A stretch of DNA of 64,000 nucleotides from Parasphingopyxis algicola (GTDB lineage: Bacteria > Pseudomonadota > Alphaproteobacteria > Sphingomonadales > Sphingomonadaceae). The position numbers and the translations under genes are program-made. Location of the stretch: contig NZ_CP051131.1 of assembly GCF_013378075.1 (NCBI RefSeq), positions 372,001-436,000 of the forward strand, written 5' to 3'. The notes under the pieces were generated by a model that was not told the DNA's origin, ran no database searches, and saw only the letters and a program-made list of their open reading frames with translations. This document shows positions 26,056 through 31,650 of the stretch, piece after piece. Every line of letters starts with the position of its first letter. Positions within the stretch are counted from its first letter, which is position 1.

Positions 26056-26392
26056 CGAGAAATGCGACGCCGTGGGCGAATCGCTGTGACGCCTGCTGCT
26101 TCACGAAAGCTATGCCGAAGATATGCGCTCCACCGCCGCCGATATCCGCAACACGAGTACGGAGCGCGGGGCCGGCACGGCCGTGCATTTCCTCAGCGAA
26201 TTTATCAGTCGCGGTATCCCCTGGGCGCATCTCGACATCGCCAATATGGCTTGGTCTGGCCCCAGTGACTGGAAACCCGATGGCTCAGCCGGCTTCGGCG
26301 TCCGCCCGCTTGATCATTTCGTGCGCGCCTTCCAGCTGGTCGAAACGGCGAGTAACGGCGCATTCGGAGCGGCGCCTTTTTTGCTGAGGTAG
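26056..26392 (+). pseudogene. Leucyl aminopeptidase (M17) C-terminal fragment
   Basis: The frame reads REKCDAVGESL, then TGA where a Trp codon (TGG) is expected, then RLLLHESYAEDMRS and ADIRN. It continues to GIPWAHLDIANMAW and GFGVRPLDHFVRAF before stopping at 26390-26392. These are the last ~110 residues of PepA-type leucyl aminopeptidases. The catalytic upstream part is missing and an in-frame stop is present, so it is a nonfunctional tail. It directly follows the IS3 remnant and shows past rearrangement at this boundary. Confidence 0.78.
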
Positions 26393-26766
26393 CGCTTGTA
26401 GTTGCGATCATCGGTTCCGCCAACTCATGAGAGCGGCCACCCCGTCTCTCGTCGCTGCTGCAACGACAATGGAGACGATGACCTCAATCCGTCGATCTCT
26501 TTTCAATCGCTGATGGGTGTCTGGGCTTGTCGCTCTCATTGACGTCGTTGTGGGTCGACGAACGACAAAGGCGCAGAAACCGTCTGCGGTTGATCAGAAG
26601 CAGATCGTCCGGAAACGGTAAAACTCATCTCATCTCAAAGAATAAAGTTTAGCATGGTGTCAGATATGGTATTTGATCAACTGTGGCGAGGATATTTTCT
26701 ATATTTCAATGATTTGCTTGTCTATTTCGAATCCCACCCTCTCCGGCATAGCCGCAAGCGCGATTG
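26393..26766. other. Non-coding junction, AT-richer, no recognised gene
   Basis: About 370 bases between the aminopeptidase fragment and the decayed traD. Frames are short and none resembles a known protein. Base composition is visibly more AT-rich toward 26600-26720 than in the flanking genes. Confidence 0.4.
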
Positions 26767-26935
26767 TTAGCGTGTCGCCTGATTGCGTTTTGTTTTCTTC
26801 GCCTCATCTCTGAACGCGCGCTTGCCGCGCCTTTGCCAAAGCAGGACAGCCCGTTCGCGCTTCTCGCCCGGAGCTTGCGGACGAGGTCGAAGAACGCCCC
26901 ATAGAGGACGGCGCGTCCATCAGCACAATAGCGGC
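26767..26935 (-). pseudogene. Decayed second copy of traD
   Basis: Read on the reverse strand, bases from about 26925 give DGRAVLYGAFFDLVRKLRA. After a frame change they give GEKRERAVLLWQRRGKRAFR and then KTKRNQATR before a stop at 26769-26767. This parallels the intact traD at 30899-31135 (DDRAVLYGAFLAVAGKL, then GEQREQAITLWRRRGKRAF, then KRNEVTR). The start region is unrecognisable and a frameshift splits the rest, so it is a dead duplicate. Confidence 0.75.
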
Positions 26936-27006
26936 ATGACGATCTTTGATTCGGTTGTCCTTGGCCGCCACTGATATGTTTCCGAGTATGAGAAGGGGTT
27001 GGGCGC

Positions 27007-27027
27007 CTGTCCGGCCCTGCCGGACAG
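27007..27027. repeat. Perfect 9-bp hairpin
   Basis: CTGTCCGGC-CCT-GCCGGACAG, a 9-bp perfect stem with a 3-base loop, in the non-coding leader upstream of the plasmid block. No T-run follows, so it is not a simple terminator. Confidence 0.6.
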
Positions 27028-27122
27028 CGGGTGATCGTGTGACCGAGCCCCGTTCCCGGTCTCGGCCCTGCCGGGCTTCTCCCCCTGACGCAGCCCCGAA
27101 CCTGACGGTTCGGCAATAAGGA

Positions 27123-27148
27123 CGCCCGCTGCGCGGGCGGCGCTTTTT
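27123..27148 (+). terminator. Terminator-like hairpin with T-run
   Basis: CGCCCGC-TGC-GCGGGCG (27123-27129 and 27133-27139) followed by GCGC and TTTTT at 27144-27148. It fits a Rho-independent terminator or attenuator on the forward strand. No gene directly upstream is obvious, so it may attenuate a leader transcript toward the ParB-like operon. Confidence 0.5.
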
Positions 27149-27187
27149 GGCTGTTCCCCTGAGGGCGGGGAGCGGCCGGCCCTGATA

Positions 27188-27288
27188 GCCCCGAGCGGTC
27201 GCGGCACAACCGCTTCGGCTTCATATCCGTCTCGGTCGTTATCCTTCTCCTACCGAAACGGTTGCGCCGCGCCCTTGATGCTCGGGGC
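27188..27288. repeat. Long imperfect inverted repeat upstream of parB-like gene
   Basis: Outer arms GCCCCGAGC (27188-27196) and GCTCGGGGC (27280-27288) are perfect. Inner 18-base arms at 27201-27218 and 27253-27270 match at 16 of 18 positions. The centre is about 34 bases. The whole 101-base structure lies about 60 bases before the small plasmid gene and could be a regulatory or partition-type site. Confidence 0.6.
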
Positions 27289-27348
27289 TGCGGGCCTCTT
27301 CGCCGCCCCCCACCCTCGGGGGAACGGTGCGAATGGGAGCAGGAGGCT

Positions 27349-27642
27349 ATGGCAGCGTGCGAACGGCCAGAATTGGAGCATGAGGCGACCGCAGCGGGCG
27401 AGCAGACGCTCGTTTCGGGCGTCCGCCCGGTCACGCTCGCCGACCGGCTCGCGGCCCGCGCCGCCGCGCCCATCGCTCCCAAACGCAATCCGAACGCCGA
27501 ACAGCGCCCATGCGATCACGGCCTGTTCGACACCGCCGCGCGCGATCAGCTTGACCTCTTCGACACGCTCAGGACAGGGCTGATCGACGCCGTCCGCGCC
27601 GCCGAATGCGGCGCATCCACCCCAGCAAAGTCCAAGGAGTAA
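27349..27642 (+). CDS. Small conserved hypothetical protein of the plasmid block
   Basis: 97 residues from the ATG at 27349; AGGAGG lies only 2 bases upstream, so an upstream start (27262) is possible. It is rich in alanine and acidic residues, with a core VRPVTLADRLAARAAAPIAP and a C-terminal GLFDTAARDQLDLFDTL. I recall similar small proteins preceding ParB-like genes in sphingomonad plasmids, but no function is known. It overlaps the in-frame N-terminal extension of the ParB-like gene. Confidence 0.6.
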   Translation: MAACERPELEHEATAAGEQTLVSGVRPVTLADRLAARAAAPIAPKRNPNAEQRPCDHGLFDTAARDQLDLFDTLRTGLIDAVRAAECGASTPAKSKE

Positions 27643-29375
27643 CCGTCATACAACTCAATCATATACCGCTCGATCATTTGAAGGTTTCGCCGCTCAATAT
27701 GCGGCACTCGCGCCGCAAGCCGAAGGTCGATGACATATTGCCGTCTATCCGCCAGCGCGGCATCATCCAGCCGCTCTTGGTCAAGCCCAATGGCAAGCCC
27801 GACCATTACGACATCTATGCCGGACGGCGGCGCTTCTTCGCGATGAAGGCCATCGCCAAGGAGGGCGACAGCAATCCCGTCCTGCCCTGTCTCGTGCTCG
27901 ACAAGAATGACGATGCCGATGCGGTCGAGGCGTCTATCTTGGAGAACACCGCGCGGGTCGAACCCGACGAAATGGAGCAGTTCGAGGCGTTCAAGAAGCT
28001 TGCCGACAAGGGCCGCAGCGTCGCCGAGATCGCCGACACGTTCGGCGTGACCGAATTGATGGTGAAGCGGCGGCTGGCCTTGGCGAACCTTCTGCCAGCG
28101 ATCCGCAAAGCCTATGCCGCCGAAGAAATCGACGGGCGCACAATCACCGCGCTGACCATGGCGACCAAAAGCCAGCAGGAAGAATGGCTGGCGCTGTTCC
28201 AGTCGGAGGACGATTATGCGCCGTGCGGGCATCAGTTGAAGGCATGGCTGTGCGGCGGCGAGCATATCACCGCCGACAAGGCGCTATTCGCTATCGACGA
28301 TTATCCGGGTGAAATCCTCGCCGACCTGTTCGGCCAGAATGGCGCTTTCGCCGATATCGGGCTGTTCTGGGAACATCAGAACGCCGCCATTGCCGCGCTC
28401 GCGCAGGGCTACACCGACAAGGGCTGGGCCGATTGCATCGTGCTTGACCGGGGCCGGTATTTCGACCGCTGGAATCATATCAAGACGCCCAAGAAGGAGG
28501 GCGGCAAGGTCTTTATCGAGGTTCGCGGCAGCGGCGAGGTGACGGCCCATGAAGGCTATCTCTCCGATCAGGAGGTGCGCCGTCGGGAACGCGCCGCCGC
28601 CAAGGGCGATGGCGAAGCCAAGCCCGTCAAGCCCGAAATGACCGGCCCGATGACCGACTATATCGACTTGCATCGTCATGCGGCGGCGCGGGCGACATTG
28701 CTCGGCCATCCGGGCGTCGCGCTTCGGCTTGCGGTCGCGCATATGATCGTCGGGTCGCGGCTGTGGCGCATCGAGGCCGAACCGCAATCGACCCGCAAGG
28801 AAGCGACGCGCGAAAGCGTGGCCGTGTCGAGGGCCGAAGCCGCGTTCGCCAAGGAGCGCGCCGAGCTCGCGGAGCTTCTCAGTTTGGATGCCGACACCGG
28901 CACCATCGTGCGCAACAATGGCGACGACTGGCGGCTTGCGTCGATATTCGCGCGGCTGTTGCTGCTCGACGACGGCACCGTGCTGCGCATCCTGACCTTC
29001 GCTATGGCCGAGAGTCTGGAGGCCGGAACCGCGACGGTCGAGGCGCTCGGCGAAGCCATCCCTATCGATATGGCGGGCTATTGGACGCCGGACGAGGCGT
29101 TCTTTACGCTCTTGCGCGACAAGCAGATCGTCAATGCGATGCTCGGCGAGATCGCCGGGCAGCAGGTCGCCGACGCCAATGTCAGCGCCACCGCCAAGGT
29201 GCAGAAGGGCATTATCGGCGATGTGCTGGCGGGGGAAGGCAACCGGACCCCCAACGCCGACTGGCGTCCGCGCTGGGCGGCGTTTCCGCCCGGCTGCTAT
29301 CGCGACGAGGCGGGTTGTGCACCCGCCGCCAATCATCGGCGGATCGCGGACCTGTTCGCCGAGGCCGAAGACTGA
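27606..29375 (+). CDS. ParB/Spo0J-family plasmid nuclease/partition-like protein
   Basis: 589 residues from the ATG at 27606. The ParB N-terminal domain is clear (about 25-115): KVSPLNMRHSRR, the nucleotide-binding loop YAGRRRFFAMKAI and ENTARVEPDEMEQFEAFKKL. A helix-turn-helix follows (SVAEIADTFGVTELMVKRRL). The long C-terminal region is that of plasmid ParB-like proteins in Alphaproteobacteria. The start is odd: AAGGAG at 27634-27639 is well placed for codon 27648, which is ATA, not ATG. The protein must therefore start at 27606 without a good ribosome site or use ATA. No ParA is nearby, so a transcription or nuclease role is as likely as partition. Confidence 0.83.
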   Translation: MRRIHPSKVQGVTVIQLNHIPLDHLKVSPLNMRHSRRKPKVDDILPSIRQRGIIQPLLVKPNGKPDHYDIYAGRRRFFAMKAIAKEGDSNPVLPCLVLDKNDDADAVEASILENTARVEPDEMEQFEAFKKLADKGRSVAEIADTFGVTELMVKRRLALANLLPAIRKAYAAEEIDGRTITALTMATKSQQEEWLALFQSEDDYAPCGHQLKAWLCGGEHITADKALFAIDDYPGEILADLFGQNGAFADIGLFWEHQNAAIAALAQGYTDKGWADCIVLDRGRYFDRWNHIKTPKKEGGKVFIEVRGSGEVTAHEGYLSDQEVRRRERAAAKGDGEAKPVKPEMTGPMTDYIDLHRHAAARATLLGHPGVALRLAVAHMIVGSRLWRIEAEPQSTRKEATRESVAVSRAEAAFAKERAELAELLSLDADTGTIVRNNGDDWRLASIFARLLLLDDGTVLRILTFAMAESLEAGTATVEALGEAIPIDMAGYWTPDEAFFTLLRDKQIVNAMLGEIAGQQVADANVSATAKVQKGIIGDVLAGEGNRTPNADWRPRWAAFPPGCYRDEAGCAPAANHRRIADLFAEAED

Positions 29376-29860
29376 CAGGAGCCATTGAGCATCCGCCCCG
29401 GCTCTAGCCGCCGCTTCCGGCCCGTTCGGCAACACTGCCGGGCGGGCTGGGCGTCGGTCTCCCTTGGCCGCGCGAAGGCGGCCGAGCGCATTTGGAGGCG
29501 CTTCGGGCGCGTGCCCTCGATCCCGTCCCGGCACCCGAAACAGCACAAAAAAGCGCTTCCGCCACCTGCGTCTCCGGAAGGGGCGGCCATCACGGCGCGA
29601 CCACCGCCCTGCTTGCCTGCGTGGACCTATGGCGAACTGCGGCGGCCCGAAACCGGCTTGCGCGAACTTTCTTCCCCGCCGCTTCACGGCTCCTCGCGGC
29701 CGGGCTGCGCCCTTCAAGAAAGTTCGCTCCGCCGGTCCTCCGCTGTGCTTCGGCCCCCCAAAGAGAAGAGGGGGGTGCGGGCCGCCACCGCCCGCCATCT
29801 CCGGTCCCGCGTCAGCAGGGCGATGGTCGCTCCGCGACAGCCAACGAAGGAGACTGAAAG
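29376..29860. other. Non-coding spacer with inverted repeats
   Basis: About 485 GC-rich bases between the ParB-like gene and DUF736. It holds a perfect 12-bp inverted repeat, GCGAACTTTCTT (29662-29673) with AAGAAAGTTCGC (29716-29727), and a C6/G6 hairpin near 29754-29775. Open frames here lack family resemblance and I do not call genes. Confidence 0.5.
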
Positions 29861-30187
29861 ATGGCACAAGCACTTGGATATGTGACGAAGACCGATACCG
29901 GGTTCGAAGGCACGCTCGCGACGATGAGCCTTAAAAAGCGCATCAACATCGTCGAGAACACGGCCAAGGAAACCGACGCCCAGCCCGATTTCCGGGTCTA
30001 TACCGAAGACCGGGTTGAGATCGGCGGCGGCTGGAACCGGGTCGGGCGCAACAGCGGCAACGCTTACGTGTCGCTGACCCTCTCGGCTCCGGAATTCGGG
30101 CCGCAGCGGATCTACGCCAATCTCGGCCGCGCCGCCGGGCAGGACGATCCCGATTGTCTCGCGATCCTCTGGAACCCGGTGAGTTGA
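29861..30187 (+). CDS. DUF736 family protein
   Basis: 108 residues, complete DUF736. It begins with GYVTKTDTGFEGTLATMSL and contains NSGNAYVSLTLSAPEFGP and IYANLGRAAG segments typical of the family. DUF736 genes sit between ParB-like and transfer genes on many alphaproteobacterial plasmids and integrative elements; their function is unknown. GAAGGAG lies about 9 bases before the ATG. A strong terminator at 30201-30236 ends the unit. Confidence 0.88.
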   Translation: MAQALGYVTKTDTGFEGTLATMSLKKRINIVENTAKETDAQPDFRVYTEDRVEIGGGWNRVGRNSGNAYVSLTLSAPEFGPQRIYANLGRAAGQDDPDCLAILWNPVS

Positions 30188-30200
30188 CGCGGGCCTCTCG

Positions 30201-30236
30201 CCTCCCGCGCTCCTTGGAGCGTGGGAGGCTTTTCTT
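30201..30236 (+). terminator. Rho-independent terminator after DUF736
   Basis: A 13-bp stem, CCTCCCGCGCTCC (30201-30213) with GGAGCGTGGGAGG (30216-30228), has one mismatch and a 2-base loop. It is followed by CTTTTCTT. It lies 13 bases after the DUF736 stop. Confidence 0.82.
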
Positions 30237-30410
30237 ATGTTATCCAGCGAGCGCGAGCGGTGTTACTTCACAGTCTAGCTCAGTGTCCTGCACAACCTCG
30301 TATCCGACCGGTAGCGCGACGGAAAATGGCCCGGCTTGGAAAATGGATTCTGCCGGTTCTTTATGCCAGAAACGGTTTGAGCAGAGACGGGCGTCGACAG
30401 GGAAATCACC

Positions 30411-30620
30411 ATGACAATAGCTGAGCGCGTCGGAGCTCTGATTATACGGCTGTCGCCCGATCCCATTTGCGACGATTGCATCACCGAAAGGCTCGATCTC
30501 TGCGCGCGGAACCGGGCAAACCAGCATACGCGCCACCTTATGACCGAGCACGGTTTCGAACGTCAGCTGAACACATGCGCGCTGTGCGGATGCGAGAAGA
30601 AAGTCATCCGCTATTCGTGA
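30411..30620 (+). CDS. Small CxxC...CxxC protein (putative zinc-binding)
   Basis: 69 residues. Two cysteine pairs, C20-DD-C23 and C56-AL-C59 (plus C61), form a probable zinc site. The N-terminal helix is hydrophobic-acidic and the C-terminus basic (KKVIRYS). I recall similar short proteins in sphingomonads with CDGC and CSLCG motifs; none has a known role. The upstream AGGGAA is a weak ribosome site. It lies alone between two terminators within the mobile block. Confidence 0.6.
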   Translation: MTIAERVGALIIRLSPDPICDDCITERLDLCARNRANQHTRHLMTEHGFERQLNTCALCGCEKKVIRYS

Positions 30621-30796
30621 GAAGCGGAGAGGCCGCAGATTCAACAGACCGTATTGCGATCGCTTCATCACGTCATCCGTGTCTGCCTTGATCGCCGTTC
30701 ACTCTTGACTCGATCCGCCGCCGGACCGCACCTATTGAACTTAACTATTTGCAACGTAGCGATTTCTCATCGGCGCAATGGGCCACGCCGACGCCT

Positions 30797-30828
30797 GGGG
30801 ACGGCAAGCAACCTTGCCGTCCCCTTTT
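30797..30828 (+). terminator. Rho-independent terminator
   Basis: A perfect 12-bp stem GGGGACGGCAAG (30797-30808) with CTTGCCGTCCCC (30813-30824), loop CAAC, followed by TTTT. Oriented forward, it lies about 175 bases after the CxxC protein and faces the reverse-strand traD. Confidence 0.75.
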
Positions 30829-30898
30829 GCCTGCCGCGTAAAATTGTGCACGCGAAGGCCATCATCCTTGGCATCCGGTACAGCCGCGAGCTCACTTT

Positions 30899-31135
30899 TT
30901 AGCGCGTCACCTCGTTGCGTTTTGCTTTCTCCGCTTCCGCCTTGAACGCCCGCTTACCCCTTCGCCGCCAGAGCGTAATCGCCTGCTCACGCTGTTCGCC
31001 GGACAGCTTGCCGGCGACCGCAAGGAACGCCCCATAGAGCACGGCGCGATCGTCATCGGTCAGCTCAATGAGACCCGCCTTGCTGACCAGCCCGCCCAGC
31101 TCGATCAGGCGGCGCGTGCGCTCGCGGCGCTTCAC
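30899..31135 (-). CDS. traD: Conjugal transfer protein TraD
   Basis: About 78 residues from a GTG at 31135 (upstream frame overlaps traC). The sequence ..RERTRRLIELGGLVSKAGL.. then DDRAVLYGAFLAVAGKL then LWRRRGKRAF is the small TraD of Ti-type transfer regions, a protein of unknown biochemical role that accompanies traC and traA. It lies just downstream of traC on the reverse strand. A decayed duplicate is found at 26767-26935. Confidence 0.8.
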   Translation of the reverse strand: MKRRERTRRLIELGGLVSKAGLIELTDDDRAVLYGAFLAVAGKLSGEQREQAITLWRRRGKRAFKAEAEKAKRNEVTR

Positions 31136-31172
31136 GACCCAGTCGCGGCTATCGTGGCGGGCACGGGCGGCC

Positions 31173-31478
31173 TCAACACGATGCCGGGCCGCCCGCGCCC
31201 GGCGCAGCGCCGCCAGCGTCGCCGCCAGACTTGCGCGCAGCGTTCGGCCTTTTGCCTGTAAAAAACGCGGCGCCGCGTTTGCGCCACGCCTCCTTCGTCG
31301 CGCTGTCGGTGGTATCGCTCGCATCAAGCAGAGCGCCGGCCAGCGTCTCGATGCCGATCGCGTCGGCGCCGGTCGCGGTCACCAGCTCGCCGAGCTGGCG
31401 GGTCTTGGTTGCCTTGAGCGCTTTGGTCTTGTCCTGCAGCGCCTGAAGCTCGGCATCGAAGTCGCGCGGTTTGCGCAT
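31173..31478 (-). CDS. traC: Conjugal transfer protein TraC
   Basis: 101 residues from the ATG at 31478, preceded by AAGGAG 7 bases upstream. It shows the TraC pattern: an N-terminal coiled-coil helix (ELQALQDKTKALKATKTRQLGEL), then VTATGADAIGIETLAGALLDA, then a lysine/alanine-rich tail. In Ti-type systems TraC is a relaxosome accessory protein that binds near oriT. It is divergent from traA with oriT between them, as in Ti plasmids. Confidence 0.82.
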   Translation of the reverse strand: MRKPRDFDAELQALQDKTKALKATKTRQLGELVTATGADAIGIETLAGALLDASDTTDSATKEAWRKRGAAFFTGKRPNAARKSGGDAGGAAPGAGGPASC

Positions 31479-31589
31479 GATTATCTCCTTGTTTTGCGTG
31501 ATGCGCCGAGCATAAATGACGCAGCCGTTTTTGGCTGCAATGTCGCCGGGACCGCGTGGGACCACCTGGTCCCGAACAAGAAAATTTCT

Positions 31590-31625
31590 GGTGAGGGCGC
31601 GCTTATACGTCGTGCCGACGTTGCT
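31590..31625 (+). other. Origin of transfer (oriT), Ti/RSF1010-type
   Basis: Between the divergent traC and traA starts lies GAGGGCGCGCTTATACGTCG. It resembles the AGGGCGCA.TTATACGTCG core of Ti-type oriT and the AGGGCGCA nick region of RSF1010. The palindrome ACGTCG-TGC-CGACGT at 31607-31621 adjoins it. Resemblance is from memory; the nick position is inferred to be close to the TTATACG step. Confidence 0.78.
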
Positions 31626-31650
31626 TTTGTAGCGTAGATGGTATGCCGCC

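Noticed and set aside
26706-27488. Reverse-strand frame of 260 codons in the plasmid leader
   Set aside because: Only its end resembles traD, and in a broken frame; the rest covers inverted repeats and overlaps the small forward gene.
28284-29873. Reverse-strand frame of about 529 codons across the ParB-like gene and following gap
   Set aside because: Antisense to a recognised gene, compositionally odd, no family resemblance.
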